Positions 26,358 through 36,816 of a DNA stretch of 64,000 bases are shown one piece after another; the first letter of the stretch is position 1; each line of letters opens with the position of its first letter. Position numbers and translations under genes: made by a program. Where the stretch lies: positions 15,393-79,392 of the forward strand of contig NVVJ01000002.1 of assembly GCA_002402175.1 (NCBI GenBank). Reading direction: 5' to 3'. Source of the stretch: SAR86 cluster bacterium. Its GTDB lineage: Bacteria; Pseudomonadota; Gammaproteobacteria; Pseudomonadales; Pseudohongiellaceae. The notes under the pieces were generated by a model. It did not search any database. It was not told the DNA's origin and was given only the letters and a program-made list of their open reading frames with translations.

Positions 26358-27707
26358 ATGAAAAAGCATCACCAAATCCTCTTACCTATCGTATTTTTCT
26401 GCTTTCAATCTGCAGTTTTAGCAGCAGAGAATGACCCACCTCCTAATGCCGAAATGGATCTACTGATTACAGCCCAACAGTATCAGGAAGCTTACGACCT
26501 AGGCGCTGCTAATCTTGGTGAATGGGAGGGGGAACCGGAATTCGATTTCTTGTATGGCTTAGCCGCTCTTGAATCAGGCAACCCCAATGAATCAGTGTTC
26601 GCGCTTGAACGAGTCGCTGCAACATCAACCGATGCTGTACTACGAGAACGGGCAAGGCTGGAGTTGGCCAGGGCCTATTTTGTAACCAATAACCTGACTG
26701 CGTCCGAGAACCTTTTTAACGCAGTGCTAGAAACCAACCCGCCGCAAAACGTACAGCAAAACATCCAAGCATTCTTACAACTAATTGAAGCCAGGCAAAA
26801 CGCTCAGAGTCCTAGTGTCAACTGGTCCCTATCAAGCATTATAGGGAATGACGACAATATCAACAGTGCGACCGACAATGGATTGATTGACACTCCACTA
26901 ATTGGGCAAATAGAGCTGAATCAGGATGGCCAGCAAACAGATGACAGTTTCACCAACACGACAGTCTCCATGGCCTATAAATATCCATTCACCAGGAATC
27001 GCTCTCTAGACTTAACAGTTAATTTGATGCATCTGGATAACTTCACTACCGATCAGTTCGATATAGACAATCTTCGTGGCGAAGTCGCTTACAACTGGGG
27101 CGATGAAGTCAATCGATTCAAACACGGTCTAACGGCTAGCAAAGTCAATCTGGATCAAAATGGTTTTCAAAAATCATTCGCACTTAACTCTTCGTGGCAG
27201 CACGCAGGAAATAATGGTTGGTATCAATCAATATCTGGCTCTTACACGCAAGTAAGATACGACACAAGCAATGGTGGCACGTTAAACGACTTAAGAGATG
27301 TAGACCAGGTACTTATTACTGGCGGCCTGACAAAAATTGCTGGCGCCTACACACACTCCTTAAACCTTTATCATGCGGACGAATCTCCTGAAGCTGCAAC
27401 TGGCGGCGACCACAATGGCCGCGAGTTTACCGGCCTAGCTTACAGTGTGATGTACAGACTAAACGCCCAACATACACCTTATCTGCGCGCTTCCGTTCAA
27501 GACGTAAATCATGACAGCGAGCATCCTGTATTTTTTAATACAAAAAGAAGCGACAACACGGAATCTATTACCCTGGGATGGTTTTGGCAAGCCGCAAGAA
27601 ACTTAATGGTTACCGGTGAAGCAGGCTATACAGATAACGATAGCGATATAGTGCTATTCGATTATTCAAAATTTAAATATCAGGTTGGTTTTCGATATCA
27701 ATTTTAG
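26358..27707 (+). CDS. TPR plus outer-membrane beta-barrel protein, Slam-like (DUF560-type)
   Basis: 449 aa. Signal peptide of about 22 residues (ending AVLA/AEN). Residues about 30-145 are paired helices of TPR type (AQQYQEAYDLGAANLGEWEG, FLYGLAALESGNPNESVFAL, RARLELARAYFVTNNLTASE). From about 155 to the end are alternating beta strands with aromatic girdles, ending FKYQVGFRYQF, a typical outer-membrane insertion signal. TPR followed by a roughly 14-strand barrel, and this length, match Slam proteins, which move surface lipoproteins and some soluble proteins across the outer membrane. The WSLSSIIGNDDNINSATDNG entry into the barrel is also Slam-like. It lies 73 bp upstream of the giant FecR gene, its likely partner. 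Confidence 0.68.
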   Translation: MKKHHQILLPIVFFCFQSAVLAAENDPPPNAEMDLLITAQQYQEAYDLGAANLGEWEGEPEFDFLYGLAALESGNPNESVFALERVAATSTDAVLRERARLELARAYFVTNNLTASENLFNAVLETNPPQNVQQNIQAFLQLIEARQNAQSPSVNWSLSSIIGNDDNINSATDNGLIDTPLIGQIELNQDGQQTDDSFTNTTVSMAYKYPFTRNRSLDLTVNLMHLDNFTTDQFDIDNLRGEVAYNWGDEVNRFKHGLTASKVNLDQNGFQKSFALNSSWQHAGNNGWYQSISGSYTQVRYDTSNGGTLNDLRDVDQVLITGGLTKIAGAYTHSLNLYHADESPEAATGGDHNGREFTGLAYSVMYRLNAQHTPYLRASVQDVNHDSEHPVFFNTKRSDNTESITLGWFWQAARNLMVTGEAGYTDNDSDIVLFDYSKFKYQVGFRYQF

Positions 27708-27780
27708 AGTTGAACCACTTGTTTTATGAACAACAGATTTCGAACATTAAATTAAACTTATATTCAACTGAGCAACGAAT

Positions 27781-30700
27781 ATGAAAACCAAATCAAAGAA
27801 AATCTTTGAAAGGCTATGCTACAACTTCTTCGTTCTGTGCATAGCTGTTTACTCTCCTGGTAATTTTGCTGCGGAACAGGCGATTGCCGCCGGCCTGGTC
27901 GTCGCCGTTAATGGCCAGGTTAGCGCTGTTGATACCACAGGCAGCTCCAGGCGTCTTAGTCGCCGGTCCGAAATTTTCGCCGGTGACATTATCGTTACGC
28001 AGGCAGCGTCTTTTGCTCAAATTCGCATGACCGACTCAGCGATTGTATCCCTTAAAGAATCAACTCGTTTTGAAATTCTCGATTACAGTTACACTGGCGC
28101 AGTTGGTCAGGGCGATGTATCGACCATGCGCCTGATAGAAGGTGGATTTAGAACTATCACTGGCAATATCGGACAACAAAACCGAGATGCTTATAATATT
28201 GAAACTGAGTTTGCCACTATCGGTATTCGTGGCACAGATCATGAAGGTGTCGTTGTAGATGGCATTCTTTACACCGGCGTATACGATGGCGGCACAACTG
28301 TTGGTAATGATGGCGGCTCTCTCAATTTAGGTGTGGGAGCAGACTATGATTTTGGCCGCGCACTAAGTAACACTACCGCTCCTGAAGGCCTCACTCTACA
28401 ACCTGCGGAACTTGGAAATATCCCCGTACTAAACGTTGGCGACCCTGAAGAAGAAGGCGGAGACGATGGGGATGATGGTGGAGATGGTGGCGGAGATGGA
28501 GATGGCTCCACTGATGGCGATGGCGATGGCGATGGCGATGATGGTGCTGCTGATGGGGATGGGGATGGCCCAGCTGACGGCGGTGATGGCGGAGACAATG
28601 GAGATGGCCCTGCCGACGGAGGCGATGGTGGAGGTGGCAACGATGGCGCGGACGCCGACGGTGGCGGAAGTGGAGATAATGGCGGCACAACAGGTGGACA
28701 ACCTCAGGGTGCTACTGGACTTACTGCCCCAACCCCAACACTTGCTGACACGCAGACTGCAACCGGAACCGGTACTACGGGTGGCGGATCTGCACAACAG
28801 GTAGATGCAATTCAGGTCAACCCTAACGAAACATCTGGCGACGGCACCCTCGCCTGCACACTAAACTCTAATAGCCCAGCTTGTAGGCCTGAAGAAGATG
28901 GCGAACCTGAACCAGAACCCCAGCCTGAGCCAGAGCCAGAGCCAGAACCAGAACCTGAGCCAGAACCTGAGCCAGAGCCAGAGCCAGAACCAGAGCCAGA
29001 GCCTGAGCCAGAACCTGAGCCAGAACCAGAACCAGAACCAGAACCTGAGCCTGAGCCCGAGCCCGAGCCACCGGTAGTTGTTCCACAAGATCAATTTGGA
29101 TTAAACGCTCAAGAAATCAGCGGACTGAACAAAGTTGGTTTAGCCGCAATCGGTAATCGAAACTTTATTGGCGGTGCATCCAATGGGGCTCTTGATTCCG
29201 ATCCAATCGTGTTGTCCACAAGTAAAAATTCGCCTCTGTTTGTTAACACCGCCGCAAGTGCCGACCTATTGAAATTGGCCGGTATCAATCCAACAGTTAT
29301 AGAAGATATGGTTGACGGGTTTAATTTGACGTGGGGGCTATGGGAGGCAAGTCCATCAACCCCTGCCACGCTTGAAAAATTCAACAATGGTGGCGACAGC
29401 GACCCAGGTATTGTGAATCTTACTAACAGCATTGTGCTTACCACCGGCATACCTGAAAATATTACTTCTTTTACCGGTCAAAAATTCTTTAACGCTACAG
29501 ATGATTATCTAATAACTCTGCGCGGAGATACTATTTTCAGCGACGAGAGAGTCACTGATGTAACTGGAAGTTTCTATGTTGACCTTGGTGTTGGAGTCAT
29601 TTCCGATGCTAGCTTGAGCTTAACAATTATTTGCCCTAGCTGTAGTGGAGACACCTTTGGATCAAATAGATGGCCTGTCTGGGGCTTTGGTCAAAAGCTT
29701 GTTCTCGACAACCATGGGAACACCATTTTTGCACAAAGGGATTTTACTAACGGTCTGTTTTCCGATGATATGGATTTCATCATACTGCCAGCCGATGTGA
29801 GTGGTTTCTTTCTCAGTAGCGAAAACTCCGGTGCTGCATCAGGCTTTGTTCTGTCATTTGAATCCAGTGGCTTTGCATGGAATTCGGTGTCGGATACTTT
29901 CTCTGAACGAGTCAATGAAATTTATAATACACCAGGCCTGGAACCAGACAGGTCTGTAGGTGGGTCGGTATTATTCACTGCAAACAGCACAAGCTATGTA
30001 CTCGATGCTAGCGATCGAAGCTCAATGAACAGAATTGGATTAGCCATTAGCGCTGACGATATTAGCGGTGGAGCGGGCTTCCTGTTTGGCGGCGCTACCG
30101 AAAATCTGGATGCTGGCAATAATTCAATCATCACTTCCACAACCGTGACGCAATATGGCAACTCGAGTCAATTCGGATATAACGTGTTGCGACAAGACGA
30201 TGCAATGATGACAGAGCAGGATATCGGAGATTTGCCATTCAGATGGGGAATATGGGAATCAGATTCCGATTACCCGGCAACTCTTTATACAAACGCATAC
30301 GATGACACTGTGAACAACGAAGTTCACGAAAACATATTCGTTGCCAGCTTTGAACCTACTTATCTAGCCGATTTAACCGCATCACGCCTATTCACTGTGT
30401 CCGACTGGCTAGTGGACTCGGATGGTGATAATGAGGTTCGCGGCTCTTTTGATTTTGACCTGGAAAACGCCATCATCAATGATTTCAGTCTGGAAGTTTG
30501 CGAAGGTGGCTACTATTGCTCTAGTCCTGTGGACCGCTGGATTACCAACGAGATTGATGGAATTGAAGTAGCGGATGATGGCCTTATCTTTATAGATAAT
30601 GTCACTGGCTCAATAAACAGTAGCGCCCCTTTCTCTGGTGTCATTCGTGGCGGGTTTCTTACCGACGATGACTATTATGACTACAGTGAAGGCTTGATAC

Positions 30701-33700
30701 TCGGATTTCGATTCGAGGAAGACAGCGGGCCTAAGTTTATTGATGGCGGTGCATTATTCGAACGCAGCGTATTACTTGGCGTCGCCGAAGTTGATGCTTT
30801 GAATCAAATTGGTTTTGGAATATTTCCTGGCAACTCAGATAATCATGCCGGCTTTCGAGGGATTTACGGTTCCGCCTCCCATGGCTACGATATGGGCCCG
30901 GTCATCGCCTCAAACCGAGACGGGCTAGTAACTAGTACTATCGACCCTTCTGTCTCTGGAGATAATTACGACTTACTGAGAGGGCGTAATGCCGAACTAG
31001 TTCAAGATGATAACTGGATCGATGTTGCGGGCTATGAAGGATTAAACTGGGGACTGTGGCTAAGTATTGGCGAGGGAAGCAATGATCAAAACCCATTATT
31101 CCTTCACAATGCAGGCACGGGTGGTAGTGGAACTGCACACTCCCTGTGGTATGACAATGCCTGGTTTGCTACTGGCAGCGCTACGTCAACCGATTATTTC
31201 ACCCCACTAACCGGCAAAAAGCGCTTTGAAGCTACACAGCTTAATCGCTTCGAAATACTCTCCAATGAAAATTGGGAGTATTTCGAATTCAACTCTAATT
31301 TCGAAATTGACCTTGATGCTGGCTTTTTAACGGGCCAGCTTTCTTTGGACGTTTGCGATATTAACTGTGATGGGCTCAATCTTAAGCAAAGATGGGTAGG
31401 AACATTTAACAATGCCGTTTTTGCCAGCGCAGCAAACCGCGGATTTCATACATTTTTGAATGGCGTTGTCACTCAAGACCCAAATGGTTCATCCACAGCC
31501 GAATCCTTTGGAGGGCAATTTTTTGGCTTCTTCGTTGGTAACAATGCTCAGGCTGTTTCCGCTGGCTTCAGTATTGGCGGAGAAGGCGGAGGTAATACAA
31601 GTGATTTTATCTCAGGCTTAATCCTGTTCGACGAATTAGCCAATCTAAGTCAGGATCAATCTGATGACGTCACAACAAATAACGCGTTTGGTTTTGCGCT
31701 TAGCGACAGCGTGTTCTTTGATGGAACTTACGGCTCTGACCTAATTTGGGGCTGGAGCGATGCACAAGGGAGCGACACAGACATAGTGTTTCTCAGCAAT
31801 AGCGAAACTGGCTTCGATACGAGAATTCACGGCGCTAACGATCTACACCATAGTGAAGAAGGCTTTGAAACAGGTTTTGAATACCTTGCTAGCAACAGCC
31901 TAGACAGTTCCTTCGTAGGGCAAATAGATGGTTTTGATCTAAGCTGGGGAATCTGGCAAAGCAACAGCAATCAAATTGAGGTCTATGACGAATTCAGTGT
32001 ATTGGACGATTTTGATATTAGCGGGTTAAACCTGCTGGTAACTGGCCCTACCGCATATCAGGGCACACTGTTAAGCGGCTCTGGAAATTACAATACCGTT
32101 ACCTCGTTTATAGGCGCTGATGACAGCGGCAATGAAGTTGGCCAAGTAGTTGGCAGTTTTAATCTGAATTTAGGCACTGGCAGTTTTAACCTCACTAGCC
32201 TGGAAGTTTGCTTTGGCGCAACCGGACCTACATGTACAGGTTCGGACGAAAACTGGACCGTTGATCCTGGCAGTTATTCTGCCGTAGTCGGTAAAGGTAT
32301 CCTTGAGGCTCAGGTAGTTAACGGCGCAATGTTTGCCGGGGAATCAAGCGTTTCTTTCACTGGTAGTATCAACGGGTACGCTATCGAAACAGATCAATTC
32401 AGAAAAGGATTTGTTCTCGGCTTCGATTTCAACACAGGCTCTGAAGGCGTTATAGGTGCAGGGCTATTTACCCAGACCTCAGAGCCTTTGGTTATTAATT
32501 TGGCGGATTTCAATGGGGTAGGCTTTGCACTTTATCGTGATGGCTCAGGCGCTCCGTCTTCAGTCTACGGAAATACTATTTACAATGAAGACTTTAACAA
32601 GAATCCCGAAATAATAAGCTTTGAGGGAAGCGGTAGTGTAGACGGACTATTTATTGACGAACCAGATACATTCGTAAGGCCATATAATAATTCTAGCTCA
32701 GCCCTAGTTAATTTGGGCCACCCTTCCGCCGGGTCAAATGATATTCATTGGGCGATCTGGAATACTGATTCAAACGACCCTCATCAATTGTTTAACGATT
32801 TCGATGATGATTTGGCTTTTCAGTCTATTACCGACGAAATGGTGACTGTCGCTGTATTACCTACAGATGTAACACAACTAACTGGAACCGTACGCACCTT
32901 CCTTGGAGGGTTTGGTATTTATGGTGCACCAGGAGGCGCTGCTATTGCAGTGTCAAATGGCTTTGGTGGCCTACAGAACTTTCTTGGCTATATAGATGCA
33001 GAAGTTGACCTCAGCAACGGCAGTACGCTAAGCAATGGACATATATTCCTTAGCTTCGAATCTGGCGGTGGAGTTGTTCAGGAATGGAAAGTTAATTTTA
33101 GTGGCGGGCTTACTACGTTTGGTGACGCAGGCACTGTTAGCGACAACGTTACATTATTGAATTCGTTTAACATAGATAATGCAAGTAGTGGTATCTATGT
33201 CGACGGAGTCTTTGACGGAATACCGAATGGTGAACTAGCTGGATTATTCTCCCCCTATGACCCTAGCGAGGGTACTAACGGTTTTGTAGGTGGTTTTAGC
33301 CTGGTAAATTCTTCTGATCCTTCCGTCAATACCAGTGGTGCATACTTACTACGAGAACGGAATGCTATTTCTGCACTTGAACTTTCCGGCTTCGACGGAT
33401 ACGGAATGCTTGCAACTAACTCCTCTTTAAACGCAAACATTGGAGCTAAGCTTTATGGCGGTGCTGCAAACCCAACGGTAAACGACGATCCGGTTTTTGC
33501 AGCCCGAATGTTTAACAACAGCACTTTTGAAAATGATTTTAACGTAGCCTCCGAATCTATTCTTCGCAGAAGCGCTGTCAACTCTACTGGAGATAATGGG
33601 AATACAAGCTTTTACAACACAGGCACGAATATAAGCTGGGGAAGCTGGATAGGTACTACCTCAGTTTTTGATAAGCAAAGTTTTAGCTCGAATTCACAAA

Positions 33701-34764
33701 TTGATCAGAGTGCATTCTGGTTTGTGGCTGATCCAACTCAGGCCGTAATCCCAACATCAGGAAGTGCTCATTATCAACATGTTGCCGGTTATCAGGGTGA
33801 ATACAATTTCACGACCAGTAATGGTGCAGGGACTTTAGGTACGTCAGCACTTGCTGACGTTAGTATGTTCGAATTTGATGTAGCATTCGATACTGGCGTA
33901 ATTAGTGGCGGAAGCCTAACTATGACCACCGCTAGCGATGTTGAGTGGAGTGCCACATTTGCCGGGGCACTAAGCGGCCCATTCCTTAACATTGCTGTTG
34001 GTTCAGGCTCTATCATTGAGGACGCCTCGACTACAGCACTAAATTTGAACGGCAATGTCACTGGAAATATCGCGGGCTACTATGTTGGCGACTCGACGCT
34101 AGACGGCATCGCGCTCGGCTTTACTCTTGAAAACACTACGGCTGATAGCGATGTCGACCATGCGCTCGCAGGCAATATTTTCATCAGCACTGATCAATCC
34201 GCTCCCGCTCCGCTGTCTTTACCAGAAACAACTCTCGAATCGCAGAACATCGACTGGGGCACATGGAACAATCCACTTGAAGAAAATTGGGTTGTAGTAA
34301 GTGCCGGAGATAACAATCAAGTTGAATTACAAACGTCTAGTTATCTAGCCAGTGTTAACCCAACTCCAGTAGCGAATTTACAGGGCACAGGCTCCTATGC
34401 AAGCTCGGCCGCCTCCTCTTTTATCGGTAGCGGCAGCGCGGGAAGCGTGACTCAGGTTGTGGCAGGCATGGATGTCGATTTCAATACTGGTGCAATCTCC
34501 AATGGCTTATTGCAAGTTGAAGTGGCGGGCTCTCAGGCATGGGAAATTGATTTTTCAGGCTCAATAAATAACGGCCTGGTAGATATTAATTCTCTAGGTG
34601 GAACCCTGTCTAACCCCGGCGGCATTATCAGTAATTCAATCGATGCTAACCTTGGTGGTGTATTTACTGGCGTCGGCGCCGAAGCCTTCGTAGGCGGCTT
34701 TGACATGATTGATGAGCTAAATTTGTTTAATCAGGTAGATGGCTTATACACCATCGAGCGTTAA
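27781..34764 (+). CDS. Giant exported FecR-domain protein with seven tandem beta-barrel-like repeats
   Basis: 2,327 aa. A Sec signal (about residues 1-31, no lipobox) is followed by a FecR domain (about 38-190: [12 protein letters not shown] ... [19 protein letters not shown] ... [17 protein letters not shown]). Next come a D/G-rich stretch (about 223-304), a Cys pair ([11 protein letters not shown]), a Glu-Pro linker (about 375-430) and seven repeats anchored by WGxW motifs at Trp 518, 822, 1090, 1389, 1657, 1953 and 2159. Each repeat has V/FDFDLxxGxI strands and ends in GxFxGxxxxxxxxGFxL, much like TbpB-type barrel lobes. Repeats 1-4 carry a Cys pair; 5-7 do not; repeat 7 lacks its first half. 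No sorting signal or transmembrane anchor is seen at the C-terminus. No FecI-type sigma factor or TonB receptor is nearby. Confidence 0.8.
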   Translation: MKTKSKKIFERLCYNFFVLCIAVYSPGNFAAEQAIAAGLVVAVNGQVSAVDTTGSSRRLSRRSEIFAGDIIVTQAASFAQIRMTDSAIVSLKESTRFEILDYSYTGAVGQGDVSTMRLIEGGFRTITGNIGQQNRDAYNIETEFATIGIRGTDHEGVVVDGILYTGVYDGGTTVGNDGGSLNLGVGADYDFGRALSNTTAPEGLTLQPAELGNIPVLNVGDPEEEGGDDGDDGGDGGGDGDGSTDGDGDGDGDDGAADGDGDGPADGGDGGDNGDGPADGGDGGGGNDGADADGGGSGDNGGTTGGQPQGATGLTAPTPTLADTQTATGTGTTGGGSAQQVDAIQVNPNETSGDGTLACTLNSNSPACRPEEDGEPEPEPQPEPEPEPEPEPEPEPEPEPEPEPEPEPEPEPEPEPEPEPEPEPEPEPEPPVVVPQDQFGLNAQEISGLNKVGLAAIGNRNFIGGASNGALDSDPIVLSTSKNSPLFVNTAASADLLKLAGINPTVIEDMVDGFNLTWGLWEASPSTPATLEKFNNGGDSDPGIVNLTNSIVLTTGIPENITSFTGQKFFNATDDYLITLRGDTIFSDERVTDVTGSFYVDLGVGVISDASLSLTIICPSCSGDTFGSNRWPVWGFGQKLVLDNHGNTIFAQRDFTNGLFSDDMDFIILPADVSGFFLSSENSGAASGFVLSFESSGFAWNSVSDTFSERVNEIYNTPGLEPDRSVGGSVLFTANSTSYVLDASDRSSMNRIGLAISADDISGGAGFLFGGATENLDAGNNSIITSTTVTQYGNSSQFGYNVLRQDDAMMTEQDIGDLPFRWGIWESDSDYPATLYTNAYDDTVNNEVHENIFVASFEPTYLADLTASRLFTVSDWLVDSDGDNEVRGSFDFDLENAIINDFSLEVCEGGYYCSSPVDRWITNEIDGIEVADDGLIFIDNVTGSINSSAPFSGVIRGGFLTDDDYYDYSEGLILGFRFEEDSGPKFIDGGALFERSVLLGVAEVDALNQIGFGIFPGNSDNHAGFRGIYGSASHGYDMGPVIASNRDGLVTSTIDPSVSGDNYDLLRGRNAELVQDDNWIDVAGYEGLNWGLWLSIGEGSNDQNPLFLHNAGTGGSGTAHSLWYDNAWFATGSATSTDYFTPLTGKKRFEATQLNRFEILSNENWEYFEFNSNFEIDLDAGFLTGQLSLDVCDINCDGLNLKQRWVGTFNNAVFASAANRGFHTFLNGVVTQDPNGSSTAESFGGQFFGFFVGNNAQAVSAGFSIGGEGGGNTSDFISGLILFDELANLSQDQSDDVTTNNAFGFALSDSVFFDGTYGSDLIWGWSDAQGSDTDIVFLSNSETGFDTRIHGANDLHHSEEGFETGFEYLASNSLDSSFVGQIDGFDLSWGIWQSNSNQIEVYDEFSVLDDFDISGLNLLVTGPTAYQGTLLSGSGNYNTVTSFIGADDSGNEVGQVVGSFNLNLGTGSFNLTSLEVCFGATGPTCTGSDENWTVDPGSYSAVVGKGILEAQVVNGAMFAGESSVSFTGSINGYAIETDQFRKGFVLGFDFNTGSEGVIGAGLFTQTSEPLVINLADFNGVGFALYRDGSGAPSSVYGNTIYNEDFNKNPEIISFEGSGSVDGLFIDEPDTFVRPYNNSSSALVNLGHPSAGSNDIHWAIWNTDSNDPHQLFNDFDDDLAFQSITDEMVTVAVLPTDVTQLTGTVRTFLGGFGIYGAPGGAAIAVSNGFGGLQNFLGYIDAEVDLSNGSTLSNGHIFLSFESGGGVVQEWKVNFSGGLTTFGDAGTVSDNVTLLNSFNIDNASSGIYVDGVFDGIPNGELAGLFSPYDPSEGTNGFVGGFSLVNSSDPSVNTSGAYLLRERNAISALELSGFDGYGMLATNSSLNANIGAKLYGGAANPTVNDDPVFAARMFNNSTFENDFNVASESILRRSAVNSTGDNGNTSFYNTGTNISWGSWIGTTSVFDKQSFSSNSQIDQSAFWFVADPTQAVIPTSGSAHYQHVAGYQGEYNFTTSNGAGTLGTSALADVSMFEFDVAFDTGVISGGSLTMTTASDVEWSATFAGALSGPFLNIAVGSGSIIEDASTTALNLNGNVTGNIAGYYVGDSTLDGIALGFTLENTTADSDVDHALAGNIFISTDQSAPAPLSLPETTLESQNIDWGTWNNPLEENWVVVSAGDNNQVELQTSSYLASVNPTPVANLQGTGSYASSAASSFIGSGSAGSVTQVVAGMDVDFNTGAISNGLLQVEVAGSQAWEIDFSGSINNGLVDINSLGGTLSNPGGIISNSIDANLGGVFTGVGAEAFVGGFDMIDELNLFNQVDGLYTIER
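28448..28690 (+). repeat. GATGGC-like low-complexity repeat encoding a D/G-rich stretch
   Basis: Within the giant FecR gene, imperfect 6-nt units of the GATGGC/GATGGA type encode about 80 residues of Asp and Gly with a few Ala, Pro and Ser. Such runs can bind calcium or act as a flexible spacer. The repeat opens false reading frames on both strands here. Confidence 0.8.
28902..29069 (+). repeat. Hexanucleotide tandem array encoding a (Glu-Pro)n linker
   Basis: About 168 bp of 6-nt units (GAGCCA, GAACCT, GAACCA and similar) encode roughly 28 Glu-Pro steps between the FecR/D-G-rich part and the repeat region. The units vary at third positions, so the array is not freshly amplified, but the 6-nt period lets it grow or shrink without breaking frame. 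EP repeats form stiff extended rods. Confidence 0.9.
29080..34761 (+). repeat. Seven tandem protein-level repeats of about 270-300 codons
   Basis: Approximate repeat starts are 29080, 29960, 30745, 31612, 32455, 33330 and 34170. The WGxW landmark codons are at 29332, 30244, 31048, 31945, 32749, 33637 and 34255. Spacing is 304, 268, 299, 268, 296 and 206 residues, alternating long and short. The nucleotide sequences have diverged, so this is an old duplication series. The variants read WGLW, WGIW, WGLW, WGIW, WAIW, WGSW and WGTW. Confidence 0.8.
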
Positions 34765-34788
34765 CCCTGTAAGTTTATTAGGGCACAT

Positions 34789-34820
34789 AAAAAGGCGGCT
34801 GTTATCAGCCGCCTTTTTTT
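34789..34820. terminator. Strong bidirectional Rho-independent terminator
   Basis: AAAAA-GGCGGCT-GTTATC-AGCCGCC-TTTTTTT: a 7-bp GC-rich stem with A-tract and T-tract on either side, so it works on both strands. It lies 24 bp past the giant FecR gene stop and about 65 bp past the end of msrB on the other strand, closing the accessory island. Confidence 0.92.
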
Positions 34821-34885
34821 ATACGTCAGGAATGCTCCGTAAATGCCACGAAGTTTATACGTGCCCAACAAATTGAGCGCCCTAT

Positions 34886-35287
34886 TCAGGCTTTCTCTTC
34901 TTTCTCAAAATCCAGAGCTACGGAATTAATACAGTATCGCAATCCAGTTTCTGGCGGCCCGTCTGGGAATACATGACCTAAATGAGAGTCACATTTTTTA
35001 CAAACCACCTCGGTTCTAATCATGCCGTGGGCGTGGTCATTATTTTCAGTGATGTTTTCCGGGTTTGATGGCTGGTAAAAACTTGGCCAGCCAGAGCCTG
35101 AGTCATATTTGTTCGCGGAAGAAAACAAAGGCTCTGAGCAGGCCGCACAATTGTAAATGCCTGCATCTTTAAGATCATTGTATTTGCCAGTAAAGGCCGC
35201 TTCGGTACCTTTTTCGCGGGTAACGCGATAAGTCTCACTATCGAGCTCACTCTTCCACTGCTCTTCGGTCTTTTCTTTCTTATCCAA
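34886..35287 (-). CDS. msrB: Peptide-methionine (R)-S-oxide reductase MsrB
   Basis: 133 aa. MsrB reduces methionine-R-sulfoxide in proteins. Two zinc-binding CxxC pairs (Cys47/50 in NCAACSEP and Cys96/99 in [12 protein letters not shown]) and the catalytic Cys119 in RYCINSVAL are present, with the family stretches [13 protein letters not shown] and HGMIRTEV. The start is TTG 35287, supported by GAGGA 8 nt upstream; no ATG is available near this point. It is divergent from alaA across 246 bp. Confidence 0.96.
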   Translation of the reverse strand: MDKKEKTEEQWKSELDSETYRVTREKGTEAAFTGKYNDLKDAGIYNCAACSEPLFSSANKYDSGSGWPSFYQPSNPENITENNDHAHGMIRTEVVCKKCDSHLGHVFPDGPPETGLRYCINSVALDFEKEEKA

Positions 35288-35533
35288 TTATCTATTCCTC
35301 AGCAAAAATACAAAACTGAAACAGGCTAGCGAAATAACTTTCTATTTTCATTTTACAGCCATGGTTGCGGTAAAATCGAGCCAAGTAACAAATTAGCCAT
35401 ACCATCCAGTCATTTTAACAGCATTAAGTTACCTTTTTTCAAAATAAAGTGGTTATTGCTACGGCACAAACAGCCGATTACCTTGTATACATTTAAAGCC
35501 AGCCAGAGTTATCTAACCACGGATGTAACGAAC

Positions 35534-36745
35534 ATGAGCAAGATACTGCAATCAGACAAACTACAAAATGTCTGCTATGAAATTCGCGGCCCTGTTTTGG
35601 GAGAAGCAAAGCGCCTTGAAGAGGAAGGCCATCAAATATTAAAACTCAATATCGGCAACCCCGCGCCATTTGGATTTAATGCGCCAGATGAAATATTGCA
35701 TGATGTTATTCACAATCTGTCTAATGCTCAGGGCTATAGCGACTCTAAGGGCTTGTTCTCCGCTCGCAAAGCCATTATGCAAGAGTGCCAAAGACAGAAC
35801 ATACTCAATATAGATGTAGACGACATATACCTCGGCAATGGTGTAAGCGAGTTAATAACTATGGCTATGCAGGCATTGCTGAATAACGGCGATGAAGTGT
35901 TAATACCTGCCCCCGATTATCCATTGTGGACTGCCGCGGTAAGTCTAAGTGGCGGTAATCCAGTTCATTACCTATGTGATGAAGCCAGCGACTGGTTTCC
36001 CGACATTGCCGACATCGAGTCTAAAATTAGTAGTAGAACTCGAGCGTTAGTAATTATTAATCCCAACAACCCCACCGGGGCGGTATATAGCAAGGAGTTG
36101 CTACTAGAAATTGTCGAACTTGCACGCAAGCATGAGCTAATTTTATTTACCGATGAGATCTACAGCAAGATCATCTACGATGACGCCATTCATATTCCAC
36201 TCGCATCGCTTTGTGATGATGTCTTTATAGTAACGTTTAACGGCCTGTCAAAATCTTATCGCCTGGCTGGGTTTAGATCCGGCTGGATGATTCTAAGCGG
36301 CAATAAAGATAATGCTCAGAGTTACATCGAAGGCCTTGAAATATTAACCAATATGCGACTTTGCGCGAATGTCCCCGCGCAGTTTGCGATTCAAACCGCA
36401 TTGGGCGGGTATCAAAGCATTAACGAACTCATCCTGCCTGGAGGTCGACTTAAGCAACAACGCGATGTCACCTGGAACCTTCTTAGTCAAATCCCTGGCG
36501 TCAGCTGTGTAAAGCCAAGAGGCGCAATTTATATGTTCCCAAAACTGGACCCAGCAGTTTATACAATAAAGGATGATGTAGCCTTAGTACTCGACATTCT
36601 GAACCAGGAACAGATTTTACTAGTTCAGGGCAGCGCATTTAATATAGAGGATCAACAACATTTACGACTGGTGTTTTTACCGCGTGAAGATGAACTCGCA
36701 CAAGCCATGACCAAGATAGCCCGAGTATTGGAGCAGTATCGATAA
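35534..36745 (+). CDS. alaA: Alanine-synthesising pyridoxal-phosphate aminotransferase AlaA
   Basis: 403 aa from ATG 35534; the frame is open from 35456, but the 26 extra residues do not fit the family. AlaA transfers the amino group of glutamate to pyruvate. The sequence tracks E. coli AlaA closely, e.g. NVCYEIRGPVLGEAKRLEEE, LKLNIGNPAPFGF, NPNNPTGAVYSKELL, and the PLP-lysine in FNGLSKSYRLAGFRSGW, with FTDEIYSKI upstream of it. RLCANVPAQFAIQTALGG and VKPRGAIYMFPKLD are also family hallmarks. It is convergent with pdxB. Confidence 0.95.
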   Translation: MSKILQSDKLQNVCYEIRGPVLGEAKRLEEEGHQILKLNIGNPAPFGFNAPDEILHDVIHNLSNAQGYSDSKGLFSARKAIMQECQRQNILNIDVDDIYLGNGVSELITMAMQALLNNGDEVLIPAPDYPLWTAAVSLSGGNPVHYLCDEASDWFPDIADIESKISSRTRALVIINPNNPTGAVYSKELLLEIVELARKHELILFTDEIYSKIIYDDAIHIPLASLCDDVFIVTFNGLSKSYRLAGFRSGWMILSGNKDNAQSYIEGLEILTNMRLCANVPAQFAIQTALGGYQSINELILPGGRLKQQRDVTWNLLSQIPGVSCVKPRGAIYMFPKLDPAVYTIKDDVALVLDILNQEQILLVQGSAFNIEDQQHLRLVFLPREDELAQAMTKIARVLEQYR

Positions 36746-36816
36746 AGCGTAGCACCACTCAAACCTATAGCAAAAATTAAGTCGCAGAACAAGAAGTGTA
36801 CTTTTATTGGTGTAAG

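Noticed and set aside
28344-28804. Long open frames on both strands and in the +1 frame over the D/G-rich region (Pro/Ser-, His/Arg- and Met/Ala-rich peptides)
   Set aside because: They are shadows of the 6-nt repeat: any frame of such a repeat lacks stops. They have low-complexity composition and no ribosome-binding site.
28861-29094. Antisense ORFs over the Glu-Pro array (Trp/Leu/Phe-rich and Ala/Gln/Val-rich)
   Set aside because: Artefact of the hexanucleotide repeat, as above.
22300-34820. Genomic island or prophage acquired by integration
   Set aside because: No integrase, transposase, tRNA target or flanking direct repeats were seen; accessory character rests on gene content only.
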